Part shown: positions 1 to 9,620 of the stretch, in pieces
How positions within the stretch are numbered: position 1 is the first letter of the stretch
Layout of the letters: each line of letters opens with the position of its first letter
NCBI GenBank assembly: GCA_020632875.1
Contig: JACKET010000012.1
Coordinates: forward strand, 62,001-126,000
Source of the DNA: Alphaproteobacteria bacterium
GTDB taxonomy: Bacteria > Myxococcota_A > UBA796 > GCA-2862545
DNA: 64,000 nt
Reading direction: 5' to 3'
Made by a program: the position numbers and the translations under genes
Notes under the pieces: model-generated
Database searches by the model: none
The model's input: the letters and a program-made list of their open reading frames with translations, nothing else
What the model was told of the DNA's origin: nothing

Positions 1-597
1 CCCCCCGAGGTCGCCCCCATCCAGGTGGTGCTGCTGCCCGCCGGTCCGCCGAAGGTCTGGGGGCAGGTGATGCCGAAGATCGACGAGATCGCGGCCGGCC
101 TGAAGGCTGCGGGCATCCGCGTCAAGGTCGACGACCGTGACAACGTGCGCTCCGGCGCGAAGTTCTTCGAGTGGGAGCGGAAGGGCGTGCCCCTCCGCCT
201 CGAGATCGGTCCCCGCGACATGGAGCAGGGCCAGGCGTTCGCGAAGCGGCGGACGGGCGGCGACAAGTTCGGGATCGCGTTCGACGGGATCGTCGAAGCG
301 GTCCAGGCCGAGCTGACGACCATCCAGTGCGAGCTGTTCGAGCGCGCCCGGGCGCAGCGCGAGGCGTGCACCTACCGCGTCGACTCCCGCGCGGAGTTCG
401 TCGAGAAGATCGAGACCCAGCCCGGGTTCTACCTGATCCCCTGGGGGGGTGACGACGCCGACGAGGAGGCCGTGCGCGACGAGACACGGGCGACGCTCCG
501 CTGCTTCCCGATGGAGCAGGAGCCCTGCGACGGGCTGACCTGCCCGCTGACCGGCAAGCCCGCGCAGGAGTGGGCGATCTTCGCCCGGGCGTACTGA
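1..597 (+). CDS. proS: Prolyl-tRNA synthetase, archaeal/eukaryotic type, C-terminal part (5' end outside window)
   Basis: The frame is open from base 1, so only the last 198 residues are present. The visible part is the anticodon-binding domain plus the C-terminal extension of the short archaeal/eukaryote-like ProRS class, not the long bacterial class with an editing insert. Supporting features are a start resembling 'PPEVAPIQVVLLP', a GAKFFEWERKGVP stretch typical of class II anticodon domains, and a terminal segment with Cys residues (LRCFP, EPCDGLTC) ending in FARAY. The enzyme charges tRNA-Pro in the cytoplasm. The stop overlaps the next start by one base (TGATG), suggesting translational coupling, although the two products have no obvious shared role. 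Confidence 0.88.
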   Translation, partial: PPEVAPIQVVLLPAGPPKVWGQVMPKIDEIAAGLKAAGIRVKVDDRDNVRSGAKFFEWERKGVPLRLEIGPRDMEQGQAFAKRRTGGDKFGIAFDGIVEAVQAELTTIQCELFERARAQREACTYRVDSRAEFVEKIETQPGFYLIPWGGDDADEEAVRDETRATLRCFPMEQEPCDGLTCPLTGKPAQEWAIFARAY

Positions 598-1991
598 TGC
601 GCGACCTCCGCCTGCGCTTCTGGCTCGCCCTGGGGCTGCCGCTCGCCGCGCTGCCCCACGGCGCGTCCGCCAAGGAGTGCCGCGAGGCGCTGGTGTGTGG
701 CGGCGTCAGCTCGCCCGAGTCGAAAGGCGTCTGCGGGCCGAGCGGCGACCACCTGCGCTCGTACGGGCGGATGGAGGGCCTCACGGCGACGTGGAGCTCC
801 CACAACCCCGTGCTCGCCGGGCTGAAGCTCGACGACAAGGCGACGCGCGCGTACCGCGAGACGCTGTCCGGCGGGCTCGATCCCTCCGACTACTGCTGCT
901 ACTCGGGCTGCGCGCCGGAGGTCGAGGCCCTCGCGCCCACGCCCCGCTGCGAGGCCGGCGAGGTGGGCGTGTTCGTGTGCGGGTCCACCGCTCCGCCGGG
1001 CGAGAAGGGCGTGTGCACCGAGAGTGCGTCGTCCCTCCGGTTCGTCGGGCTGGAGCGCGTCGTGACCTACGGCCCGGACTACCCGGGCAGCCTGCACCTC
1101 GACGAGCCCATGACCGCCGCCTTCCGCGCGGCCATCGCCCCGCGTTCCGAGCCGGAGCGGCTCTGCTGCTACTCGGCGTGCCAGGCCGGGCCGCCTGTCG
1201 TGGTCGACCCGAAGGAGGTGCCCTTCGAGCCCCAGCCGAACCGCGGCCGGCCGTTCCGCGTGGCGGACGACGCGCGCACCGCGCCCGAGGTCGGCTCCGA
1301 CGCGTGGACGGCGGATCTGGACGTGGCGCCCGTCGACCTCGTGCTCCGCCCGATGCTCGCGGAGGCGTGGATCGCCGAGGCCCGCATGGAGCACGCGTCC
1401 GTCGCGGCCTTCGCGCGGCTCGGGCTGCAGCTCGTCGCGCTCGGCGCCCCGTGGGAGCTCGTGGATGCGGCGCACTTCGCGGCCCGCGACGAGATCCGGC
1501 ACGCCCGCGTGGCGTTCTCGCTCGCGACGCAGATCGGCGGCGAGGCCGTGGGTCCCGGTCCGTTCCCCGAGGCCGCGGGCGAGGTCGACCTGGACCTCGA
1601 GCGCTTCGTGCGCCACACCCTGATCGACGGGTGCATCGGCGAGGCCGTGGCGTCCGAGGAGGCTGCGCGCGCCGCGTCCGCCGCGGTCGACCCGGGGCTG
1701 GCGGAGATCCTCTGGGGCATCGCCTCCGACGAGGCGTCGCACGCGGAGCTCGGCTGGCGCGTGCTCGGCTGGATGCGCGAGCGGCACCCGGAGATCGTCG
1801 GGCGCGTCGTCCGCGAGGTGTACGGCCGGGTGCTCTCCGAGCCGTCCGTCCAGGCCGACGCGGAGTGCTGTGCCCGCTCGACCCGTGCGCACGGGCTCCT
1901 CTGCACGCACGAGCGCGCGGCCGCCCGGTCCGCCGTGCTCGATCAGGTGGTGCTGCCGATCCTGGCCGCTGCGGCGGCGAACCCGGCGTAG
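597..1991 (+). CDS. Exported ferritin-like protein with duplicated Cys-rich N-terminal domain
   Basis: The protein has 464 residues. I chose the ATG at 597, which overlaps the proS stop and begins a clear type I signal peptide (RLRFWLALGLPLAALPHGASA). After the signal, two similar blocks of about 85 residues follow; each contains VCGG/VCGS and a GVC motif and ends in CCYSGC or CCYSAC. From about residue 255 to 410 there is a ferritin-like four-helix pattern with the expected metal-ligand motifs: EARMEH, RDEIRHA, GEAVASEEAA and SDEASHAE. The ferritin-like half is typical of di-iron carboxylate proteins and is known in myxobacterial exported proteins, but the substrate is unknown. The duplicated CCYSxC domain is not one I recognise. 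Periplasmic or outer-surface iron/redox chemistry is an inference. Confidence 0.8.
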   Translation: MRDLRLRFWLALGLPLAALPHGASAKECREALVCGGVSSPESKGVCGPSGDHLRSYGRMEGLTATWSSHNPVLAGLKLDDKATRAYRETLSGGLDPSDYCCYSGCAPEVEALAPTPRCEAGEVGVFVCGSTAPPGEKGVCTESASSLRFVGLERVVTYGPDYPGSLHLDEPMTAAFRAAIAPRSEPERLCCYSACQAGPPVVVDPKEVPFEPQPNRGRPFRVADDARTAPEVGSDAWTADLDVAPVDLVLRPMLAEAWIAEARMEHASVAAFARLGLQLVALGAPWELVDAAHFAARDEIRHARVAFSLATQIGGEAVGPGPFPEAAGEVDLDLERFVRHTLIDGCIGEAVASEEAARAASAAVDPGLAEILWGIASDEASHAELGWRVLGWMRERHPEIVGRVVREVYGRVLSEPSVQADAECCARSTRAHGLLCTHERAAARSAVLDQVVLPILAAAAANPA

Positions 1992-2460
1992 GGGGGCTTG
2001 CCGGGTCGGGTGGCGTTCCGGGTCGAGTGGACCGTGGACCGTGGACCGTGGACCGAGGGGGGGGACGACCGGGGCAAACGCCTTGCCGTGGACCGTAGGC
2101 CGTGGACCGTGGACCGACGGGACGAACGACCAGGACAAACGCCTTCCGGTGGACCCCAGGCCGTGTCGGGACGGCGAAGGGGTCATCGTCGCTCTTGCGG
2201 CGAGCACTCCAGGAGGACGAGCTTTGAGGGATCGAGCTCGACGGTTCCCGGAAGGACCCCCGCGGTCGACGGTCCGCGGTCCATGGTCCATGGTTCATGG
2301 TCCACGGTCTCGACGGTCTCGATGATTCCGACGGTCCCCGGTCCACGAGCTCACGCCGCGCAACTGGCGCCTCGCGAGGGAAGGTCAGGCGCTCGAGATC
2401 AGCTGACCATCATCGTTCGCTGCGTGGATACCGAGCACGCGCACGAGCACGTCTCACGAC

Positions 2461-2594
<134 letters not shown>

Positions 2595-2637
2595 GTCGAC
2601 GGTCGACGGTCGACGGTCGACGGTCCACGGTCCACGG

Positions 2638-2900
2638 CGTAGCGTTCTCCCCGAGCATCGGGGGTCGAACGCATCCTCCGCCGAAGCATCGGGGGTTCAA
2701 CGCATCCTTCGAAGCGAATTCGGACCGCGGGCGCGTCGAAATGGGAGGCATCGGACCCCGAACGCATCCATTTCGCGGTCCTCGACCCGTCCAGGATGCG
2801 TTGAACCCCCGATGCCTCCGGCGAGGATGCGTTCCGGGTACGTTGCCTCCGACACGCCGGGACCCCTCTCGCAGCGAGCGAATCTCGCGGGCACGAGGCC
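2638..2900 (+). repeat. Structured intergenic element, copy 1 (about 250 bp with 22-bp inverted repeats)
   Basis: The core contains related 22-bp units at 2655-2676, 2686-2707 and 2748-2769, all beginning GCATCGG and ending CGCATCC, and an inverted unit at 2794-2815. Units 2686-2707 and 2794-2815 are perfect reverse complements, so a hairpin with a loop of about 86 bp is possible. A homologous sequence in reverse orientation lies at 16495-16772 and conserves the flanking GTTGCCTCCGACACGCCGGG and CTCGCAGCGAGCGAA stretches. No ORF is conserved between the copies. Its nature (non-autonomous mobile element, regulatory RNA or other) is unknown. Confidence 0.85.
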
Positions 2901-2934
2901 AGAGCCCGAGACCCGGTCCCCCGGTCCGCGGTCG

Positions 2935-2978
<44 letters not shown>

Positions 2979-3106
2979 TCCACCCGTGAAATCAGACCCG
3001 ATATAGCGGAAATGCGCGAACACGGGCATTCGTGTCGCATGTTTTGTCACGAACTGCGTTGTCTGCGCCGCGCCCATCGGTGAACCTGAGCTCGCGAGGT
3101 GACCCG

Positions 3107-4738
3107 ATGACGACCCTTCTCTCCTCCATCGCGCTCGGCTGTGGCGGGATGTTCTGCAATCCAACCCCACCCGGGCTCCAGTTCCCCTCGAACCCCGTCG
3201 AGCAGGCCGGCGAGGTCGTCGTGTTCTCCATCGACGACGTGGCGCAGACGACCACGATGCACGTCCAGGTCGCCTACCAGGGCCCGGCGGACGAGTTCGC
3301 GTGGGTCCTCCCGGTCCCCGCCGAGCCCGAGCTGCACCGCTCGACGCCCGCGCTGTTCGACTTCCTCGAGGCGGGCACCGCGGAGCAGTGGCGGTTCGTC
3401 ATGCGCGACAACGGGTGCTACGCGCCCCCGAGCTGGGGGGAGAGCGACGCGGACGCGGACGCGGATGCGGACGCCGATGCGGACGCGGACGCGGATGCCG
3501 ACGTGCCGCCACCCGTGACGGTGGTGAGCCGCGCCCAGGTCGGCCCCTACGAGACGGTCACGCTGCTGGCGACGGATTCGCAGATCCTCGTCGAGTGGCT
3601 GCAAGAGGCCGGATTCGCCGTACCGGACGGGCTCGGCCCGCTGCTCGCCCCGTACATCGGCGAGACGACGCACTTCGTCGCGCTTCGGCTCGCCTCCGAC
3701 CAGAACGCCGGGGACATCGAGCCGATCGCCATGACGTTCCCGGGCACCACACCGAGCATCCCGCTCGGCCTCACCGCCGTGGCGGTGAAGGACGACATGC
3801 CCATCGACGTGTTCGTCCTCGGCTCGATGCGCGCCATCCCCGAGAACTACCTGCACGTCCAGCTGAACCCGTTCCGCGCGTTGTGGGGGAGCTCGGCGCA
3901 GGGACCCCTCCTCTCCGGTGCCACGGACGAGGCGGGCGGGCAGGCGTTCAGCACGGCCTACGCGGGGCCCGTGCCCGGGCGGCTCTACGACGAGAGCCGC
4001 TACCAGCTGGAGTTGCTCGAGAACGCAGCCGACGCGACCCAGTGGCTCTCGACCCTCTCGGGCGCGGGGTTCGGCTTCGTGACCGTCGAGATGCTCGGCA
4101 ACCTCGTCCCGGTCCCCGAGGGCGTGAATGCCGCATCGTACTACGCGTGCCCGTGGTGCTTCCCCGAGGTCACCCAGGCAATCGCGTTCGACCCGGTCGA
4201 AGCGACGCGCCTGCTCGTCGAGCTGTACCTCGAGCCCCTGCGGGACGCGGGGATGATGCTCGACCGGTCGCCGAAGGTGACGCGCCTCCGATCGACGATG
4301 TCGGCCTCCGAGATGACCGTCGACCCGCGCTTCGGGTTCCGCGACCTGCCCGACGTCTCCAACATCCACGTCCTGACGCTCGAGCGAGACTGTGACTTCG
4401 CCGAGTACGCCGAGTCCGTCGCCTTCCACGTCATGGTGGACGACTTCGACTTCTACGCGCCGAGCGAGAGTGAGCTGGCGGACGCCGACACGGACATCTA
4501 CACCTGGCTCGCCCGCCTCGGAGAGCAGAACGCGATGGTGATCGAGGACCTCTCGACGGGCGACGTGCTCGTCGACAACCGGCCGCTGTACGAGGAGGTC
4601 CTGCTGCCCGAGGCCGTGCAGGGCTCGCGGGCGGTGCGGCGCGCGGAGGAGGGGTGCGGATGCCGCACCACGAGCGCGCCGGCGCTCCTGTGGTTGGCGC
4701 CGCTCGCCCTGATCCTCCGCAGGAGGATCCTCGGCTGA
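3107..4738 (+). CDS. DUF2330 surface protein with Asp-Ala repeat and MYXO-CTERM-like tail
   Basis: The protein has 543 residues from the ATG at 3107, which is preceded by a weak GAGGTG; the longer upstream frame has no signal-like start. The N-terminus has the CGGMFC start and VEQAGEVVVFSID pattern of DUF2330 proteins, and the body follows that family (LPVPAEPEL, LASDQNAGDIEPIAMTFPG). Residues 114-132 are an alternating Asp-Ala run encoded by GACGCG-like hexamers. The end is a MYXO-CTERM-like sorting tail: Cys-Gly-Cys near residue 517, a hydrophobic helix, then Arg-Arg-Arg. That tail is known to target Myxococcota proteins to the cell surface after processing. The protein's function is unknown. 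A 10-bp hairpin follows the stop. Confidence 0.88.
   Translation: MTTLLSSIALGCGGMFCNPTPPGLQFPSNPVEQAGEVVVFSIDDVAQTTTMHVQVAYQGPADEFAWVLPVPAEPELHRSTPALFDFLEAGTAEQWRFVMRDNGCYAPPSWGESDADADADADADADADADADVPPPVTVVSRAQVGPYETVTLLATDSQILVEWLQEAGFAVPDGLGPLLAPYIGETTHFVALRLASDQNAGDIEPIAMTFPGTTPSIPLGLTAVAVKDDMPIDVFVLGSMRAIPENYLHVQLNPFRALWGSSAQGPLLSGATDEAGGQAFSTAYAGPVPGRLYDESRYQLELLENAADATQWLSTLSGAGFGFVTVEMLGNLVPVPEGVNAASYYACPWCFPEVTQAIAFDPVEATRLLVELYLEPLRDAGMMLDRSPKVTRLRSTMSASEMTVDPRFGFRDLPDVSNIHVLTLERDCDFAEYAESVAFHVMVDDFDFYAPSESELADADTDIYTWLARLGEQNAMVIEDLSTGDVLVDNRPLYEEVLLPEAVQGSRAVRRAEEGCGCRTTSAPALLWLAPLALILRRRILG
3446..3502 (+). repeat. In-frame Asp-Ala coding repeat
   Basis: This 57-bp stretch within the DUF2330 gene is built from GACGCG/GATGCG hexamers and encodes Asp-Ala repeats. 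It shares the hexamer character of the intergenic arrays, but codon changes (gac/gat, gcg/gcc) show it is degenerate and kept in frame. Confidence 0.85.
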
Positions 4739-4742
4739 GCCC

Positions 4743-4764
4743 GTGTGGGCGGGGCCGCCCACAC
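4743..4764 (+). terminator. Perfect 10-bp stem hairpin after the DUF2330 gene
   Basis: GTGTGGGCGG at 4743-4752 pairs perfectly with CCGCCCACAC at 4755-4764 around a two-base turn. It starts 5 bases after the stop codon and lies 58 bases before the transketolase start. There is no U-tract, so it may be a processing or mRNA-end structure and not a classical intrinsic terminator. Confidence 0.5.
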
Positions 4765-4822
4765 CGGTGCTGGTGGTTCGCCCGGCGTCGTCATACCCTC
4801 CGACCCCGCCGTAGGAGAGTCG

Positions 4823-6775
4823 ATGCCGCAGCAAGCGCACAACGCCGTCGTGAAGACCATCAAGGGCCTGGCCATGGACGCCGTTCAGGCCGCCAACTCG
4901 GGCCACCCGGGCATGCCGATGGGCGCGGCCGACATGGCGACCGTCCTGTGGACGCGCTTCCTGAAGTTCGACCCGAAGCACCCCGAGTGGCCCGATCGCG
5001 ACCGGTTCGTGCTGTCGGCGGGCCACGGCTCCATGCTGCTCTACAGCCTGCTGCACCTCGCCGGGTTCGACGTGACCCTCGACGACATCAAGAGCTTCCG
5101 GCAGTGGGGCAGCCGCACGCCGGGGCACCCCGAGGTCGGGCACACGCCCGGCGTCGAGACCACGACGGGCCCGCTCGGGCAGGGCTTCGCGATGGGCGTC
5201 GGCATGGCGTTCGCCGAGCGCTACCTGCGCGAGACGTTCGGCGCCGACCTGTGCGACCACTGGACCTACGGCATCGTGTCCGACGGCGACCTGATGGAGG
5301 GGATCTCGTCGGAGTCGGCGTCGATCGCCGGGCATCTCAAGCTGTCGCGCATCATCTACCTCTACGACGACAACAGCATCACGATCGACGGCGGCACCGA
5401 GATCTCGTTCACCGAAGACGTGGGCGCGCGGCTCGCCGCCATGGGCTGGCACGTGCAGCGCGTCGATGGGCATGACCCCGACGCCATCGCGAAGGCCATC
5501 GCCAACGCGAAGGAGACCGACCACCCGAGCCTGATCTGCTGCCGTACCGTGATCGGGCAGGGCTCTCCGAAGTACGCCGGCACCTCGGACGTGCACGGCA
5601 AAGCGCTCGGCGCCGAAGAGGTCGCCGCGACGAAGCGGGCCATCGGGCTCGACCCCGACGCGTTCTTCGCGGTGCTCCCGGGCGCTCGCGAGGCGTTCAC
5701 GCCCGCCACGTCGGCCCGCGAGGCGTGGGAGGCCCGGCTCGCCGCGCATCCCGACGCCGACCGGTTCAAGGCGTTCCTGGCGCGCGATGGCGCGGCGGCG
5801 ATCGCGAAGACCGCGTGGCCCGCGTTCGAGGCGGGCAAGGGCGTGGCGACGCGCAAGTCGAGCGAGCAGTGCCTCAAGGCCATCGTCCAGGCGGCTCCGT
5901 GGGTCATCGGCGGCAGCGCCGATCTCGCGGGCTCGAACGGCACGAAGGTGGGTGCGGCGCACTTCACGCCCGACCGCTTCGGCGGCGCCGGTACGATCGA
6001 CTTCGGCGTGCGCGAGCACGCGATGGGCGCGATCTGCAACGGCATCGCGCTCCACGGCGGCGCCGTGCCCTACGGCGCGACCTTCCTGATGTTCCACGAC
6101 TACCAGCGCCCGGCGCTTCGCCTCGCCGCGCTGATGCACCAGCAGGTCCTCTACATCTACACGCACGACTCCGTGTTCCTCGGCGAAGACGGGCCCACGC
6201 ACCAGCCGATCTCGACGCTCCTCGCGCTGCGCGCCGTGCCGAACGTGCGGGTGTGGCGCCCGGCCGACGCGCTCGAGACGGTCGCCGCGTGGAAGGCCGC
6301 GCTGCTCAACAAGACCGGCCCCACCGCGCTGATCCTGACGCGCCAGAACCTGCCCACGCTCACCGCGGCCCAGGCCGCCGACGCGGGGCGGGGCGGCTAC
6401 GTCGTGTCGGACTGCGACGGCACGCCCGACGTGGTGCTGATGGGCACGGGCTCCGAGGTCGAGACGTGTGTCGACGCGCAGAAGGTGCTCGCCGGCAAGG
6501 GCGTGGCGGCGCGGGTCGTCAGCCTGCCGTGCCGCGAGCTGTTCCTCGAGCAGGGCGAGGCCTGGGTGTCCTCGGTGCTTCCGGCCGGCGTGCCGCGGCT
6601 CTCCGTCGAGGCGGGCGTCACGCTGGGCTGGGAGCGGTGGGTCGGCGCGAACGGCGCGAGCCACGGCATCGACACGTTCGGCTACTCGGCGCCTGCCGAG
6701 GTGATCGCCGAGAAGCTCGGGTTCACGGGCGCGGGCATCGCCGACCGCGCCCTGGCGCTCATCGGTCGGGCCTGA
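4823..6775 (+). CDS. tkt: Transketolase
   Basis: The protein has 650 residues, the usual transketolase length. It transfers a two-carbon ketol unit between sugar phosphates in the pentose phosphate pathway, using thiamine diphosphate and a divalent metal. Motifs are in order: SGHPGMPMGAADMA near the N-terminus, GHGSMLLYSLLHL, the ThDP/metal site around SDGDLMEG and DDNSITIDG, GSADLAGSN, and the pyrimidine-domain segments REHAMGAICNGIALHGG and LGEDGPTHQP. The ATG at 4823 follows a GGAG at about 4813; the longer frame upstream crosses the hairpin and is not used. The 3' end overlaps the converging PBP gene by 17 bp. Confidence 0.97.
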   Translation: MPQQAHNAVVKTIKGLAMDAVQAANSGHPGMPMGAADMATVLWTRFLKFDPKHPEWPDRDRFVLSAGHGSMLLYSLLHLAGFDVTLDDIKSFRQWGSRTPGHPEVGHTPGVETTTGPLGQGFAMGVGMAFAERYLRETFGADLCDHWTYGIVSDGDLMEGISSESASIAGHLKLSRIIYLYDDNSITIDGGTEISFTEDVGARLAAMGWHVQRVDGHDPDAIAKAIANAKETDHPSLICCRTVIGQGSPKYAGTSDVHGKALGAEEVAATKRAIGLDPDAFFAVLPGAREAFTPATSAREAWEARLAAHPDADRFKAFLARDGAAAIAKTAWPAFEAGKGVATRKSSEQCLKAIVQAAPWVIGGSADLAGSNGTKVGAAHFTPDRFGGAGTIDFGVREHAMGAICNGIALHGGAVPYGATFLMFHDYQRPALRLAALMHQQVLYIYTHDSVFLGEDGPTHQPISTLLALRAVPNVRVWRPADALETVAAWKAALLNKTGPTALILTRQNLPTLTAAQAADAGRGGYVVSDCDGTPDVVLMGTGSEVETCVDAQKVLAGKGVAARVVSLPCRELFLEQGEAWVSSVLPAGVPRLSVEAGVTLGWERWVGANGASHGIDTFGYSAPAEVIAEKLGFTGAGIADRALALIGRA

Positions 6776-9269
6776 ACAGCTTCCCGAGGGCACGTCCCAC
6801 GTCGACGAGCGGCCCGCCGTGCAGGTCGCACTTCTTCGTCGGGATGGCGTCCTCCGGGAAGGTCTCGGAGTAGGTAGCCGTGCACTCGGGCCGGGCCGGG
6901 AGGCTCGACTCGGCGCACACCTCGACCGACACGAGCCCGTCGGGCAGGGCGGCCTGGCGCTCGATCGTGCCGGTGGCCGAGACGAAGCGCGCCCAGGTCG
7001 GCAGGGCTGCGCGGCTGCCGGACAGGCCGACCTCCCCGCGGTCGCGGCCGACCCACACGGCGACGGCGAGCTCGTCGGTGAACCCGACGAACCACGCGTC
7101 CCGGTAGTCGCTCGTGGTGCCGGTCTTCCCGCCGACGCGCCCTGAGATGCCGTACTGCTTGGCCCGCGACGCGGTGCCGCGCTCGATCACGCCGTGCAGC
7201 ACGGTCGTCGCGAGGGTCGCGGCGCGCGCGGTCGCGAGGTCGTGGTGCTCGGGCTTCAGGTCGAGCACGACCTCGCCCGAAGGCTCGGCGATCGAGTCGA
7301 CGACCCAGCTGCGCTGCACGGTGCCACCGCCGGGGAAGGCGGTGTAGGCGGTCGCCAGCTCGAGGGGGGTCACCTCGAAGCCGCCCAGCGCGGCGCTCGG
7401 CAGGTTCGTCGCGTGGGAGAGCCCGGCGTCGCGCATGAAGCTCTGGAGGCGCTCGGGGCCCACGTCCTCGGCCAGGGTGATGGCCGGGATGTTGCGGCTC
7501 GTCTCCATCGCCTTGCGGAGCGTGATCTCGCCGAGGAACGCGTTGTCGTAGTTCTGCGGCGTCCACGTCTTGCCGTCGATTCGGCGGGTGATGGGCTCGT
7601 CCCGCACCGTGGACACGGGGGTGAGCGACGGGTCGCGGTCGAACGCCGCGAGCATCGTGAACGGCTTCACGGTGGAGCCCGCCTGGCGCCACGCGTTCAC
7701 CGCGCGGTTGTACGGGCTCTCGGCGTAGTTCCGGCTGCCGACCATCGCGACGATGGCGCCGTCCGAGACGCGGACCGCGACGAGCGCGACCTGGGCACCG
7801 GCGGCCTTCGGGTACTCGGCGTCGAGCTCGGCCATCCCCTCGGCCACGGCGCCCTCCGCGGCGCGCTGGAGCAGGGGCTGGATGGACGTGTGGACGTGGT
7901 ACCCGCGGCTCGCGAGGGCGCCTTCGCCGACGTGCCGCTCGGCGTGGTCGACCGCGTAGTCGACGGCCCACGGCGCGCGGCGGATGGCGCCGGGCAGCGC
8001 GCCGTGGAGCACGAGCGCCTGCTGCTTCGCCGTGTCGGAGCGGTCGCGCGAGATGGCGCCGACGCGCGCCATCTGGTCGAGGACGATGTTGCGCCGCTCT
8101 TCGGCCTTCTCGGGGTGGCGGCGCGGGTTGTAGCGGTTGGGGGCGGGGATCACGCCGATGATCGTGGCGACCTCGTGCAGCGCGAGGCTCTCGGCGCTCT
8201 TGCCGAACCATGCGCGCGCGGCGGACTCGATGCCGTAGAGCGGGATGCCGCCCATCTGCCCGAGGTAGACCTCTTCGAGGTACAGCTCGAGCAGCTCGTC
8301 CTTCGACAGCTCGGACTCGAGCGCCGCGGCGAAGAACACCTCGCGCACCTTGCGGCGCAGCGTGCGCTCGCTGGACAGGAACAGGTTCTTCGCGAGCTGC
8401 TGGGTGAGCGTGCTCCCGCCGGCCTCGCCGCTGCCGACCGCGTGCTGGAGCACGGCGCGCGCCACGCCCCACGGATCGACCCCGCTGTGCTCGCGGAATC
8501 GCTGGTCCTCCATCGCGAGGAGCGCCGGCTCGACGTGCTCGGCGAGGTGCTTCAGGTCGATCTCGGCGCGCCGCCCGTCCCACTCGCCGATCGTGGCGAG
8601 CACGGTGGGACGGAGCACCGCGGGAGCCCCGGACACGACGCGCCCGTCGTCGATCCGCAGCTTCACGAGCCCCCCGGGGACGCCGGGCATCGGGTTGGTC
8701 CAGATGTCGAGCCCGTCGTCGCGCACCGAGAACTCGCCGGCCTGCGTGCCGTGGTTGTCGGAGAGGTGGGTGACGCGCTCGTACCCCGCGGCCAGCAGGT
8801 CGCCCGCGATGCTCGACATCGAGGCGGCCTGGCCGTTCTCGATGGTGATGGGCGCGGACCAGATGACGCCCGGCACGGTGCGCGGAGGATCCGCGAGGTA
8901 CGCCGTGACGTCGCTCTTGGCGCGCATCCACAGCAGCCCGCCGGTGATCGTGAGGCCCACCGCGGCGCCCGCGACCCAGGTGACGGCTTCCTTGATCAGG
9001 AACCGCTTCAGGTCGAAGGGCACGGGAGGGGCCGTCAGCACGGCCTTCTTCTTCGGTGCGCGCTTCTTCGGGGGCGGCTTCTCGTCGCCCTTCTTCGCGG
9101 CCATCTTCTTCGCGGTGTCGGCAGCGGCCTTCCGCGTGGACGGGGCCTTCTCGGTCTTCTCTTTCGCGGGGGCACGCTTCTTGGACACAGTGGTCTTCGC
9201 GGTCGTGCCGGGGCTCGTCCTGGACGAGGTCGCGCGCGGCTTGCGCGCGGGCTTCTTCGGAGGGGTCAT
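6759..9269 (-). CDS. Bifunctional class A penicillin-binding protein (PBP1b-like)
   Basis: The protein has 836 residues. It polymerises glycan strands and crosslinks peptides of peptidoglycan at the outer face of the inner membrane. A Lys/Ala/Pro-rich cytoplasmic tail (1-75) precedes one transmembrane helix (about 92-112). A UB2H-like segment (PGVIWSAPITIENG) points to the PBP1b branch. The GT51 glycosyltransferase domain shows EDQRFREHSGVD near residue 252 with the catalytic Glu, and GGSTLTQQLAKN. The transpeptidase domain has the active-site Ser in GSTVKPF (about 532), SRN (about 590) and KTGTT (about 715). The basic tail is longer than usual. The gene lies downstream of the WD40 gene, with a 434-bp repeat-filled gap that may separate transcription. 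Confidence 0.95.
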   Translation of the reverse strand: MTPPKKPARKPRATSSRTSPGTTAKTTVSKKRAPAKEKTEKAPSTRKAAADTAKKMAAKKGDEKPPPKKRAPKKKAVLTAPPVPFDLKRFLIKEAVTWVAGAAVGLTITGGLLWMRAKSDVTAYLADPPRTVPGVIWSAPITIENGQAASMSSIAGDLLAAGYERVTHLSDNHGTQAGEFSVRDDGLDIWTNPMPGVPGGLVKLRIDDGRVVSGAPAVLRPTVLATIGEWDGRRAEIDLKHLAEHVEPALLAMEDQRFREHSGVDPWGVARAVLQHAVGSGEAGGSTLTQQLAKNLFLSSERTLRRKVREVFFAAALESELSKDELLELYLEEVYLGQMGGIPLYGIESAARAWFGKSAESLALHEVATIIGVIPAPNRYNPRRHPEKAEERRNIVLDQMARVGAISRDRSDTAKQQALVLHGALPGAIRRAPWAVDYAVDHAERHVGEGALASRGYHVHTSIQPLLQRAAEGAVAEGMAELDAEYPKAAGAQVALVAVRVSDGAIVAMVGSRNYAESPYNRAVNAWRQAGSTVKPFTMLAAFDRDPSLTPVSTVRDEPITRRIDGKTWTPQNYDNAFLGEITLRKAMETSRNIPAITLAEDVGPERLQSFMRDAGLSHATNLPSAALGGFEVTPLELATAYTAFPGGGTVQRSWVVDSIAEPSGEVVLDLKPEHHDLATARAATLATTVLHGVIERGTASRAKQYGISGRVGGKTGTTSDYRDAWFVGFTDELAVAVWVGRDRGEVGLSGSRAALPTWARFVSATGTIERQAALPDGLVSVEVCAESSLPARPECTATYSETFPEDAIPTKKCDLHGGPLVDVGRALGKLFRPDR

Positions 9270-9399
9270 GGGGGCGGGACGGGGGCAGGAGGGAGTAGAC
9301 GGAGTCTAGCTCATTCGAAAGATGAAGTGGAGAGTTGACGCGGCAATAGGATCGTCCGCGCAGCGAGTCCGGCTCTGTGTCGCCGGGCATCACGCGGAT

Positions 9400-9474
<75 letters not shown>

Positions 9475-9620
9475 GGGAGGCCAAGCCAGGGTCCACCCGC
9501 AGAGCAGCCGAGGCCTGACCAGGGTGTCCCGATTGTGCCAGAGCCTCCTCCAAACGACGACCAGCACGAGAGGATCGGGTGTCCAATTCGGGTCAGACCC
9601 GAACGGGACAGCCTCTCGGG

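Noticed and set aside
3047..6793. A 1248-codon minus-strand frame opposite the DUF2330 and transketolase genes
   Set aside because: It mirrors two clear genes, is extremely rich in Arg/His/Ala/Gly/Val, and has no domain or start signal. Long antisense frames are expected at this GC content.
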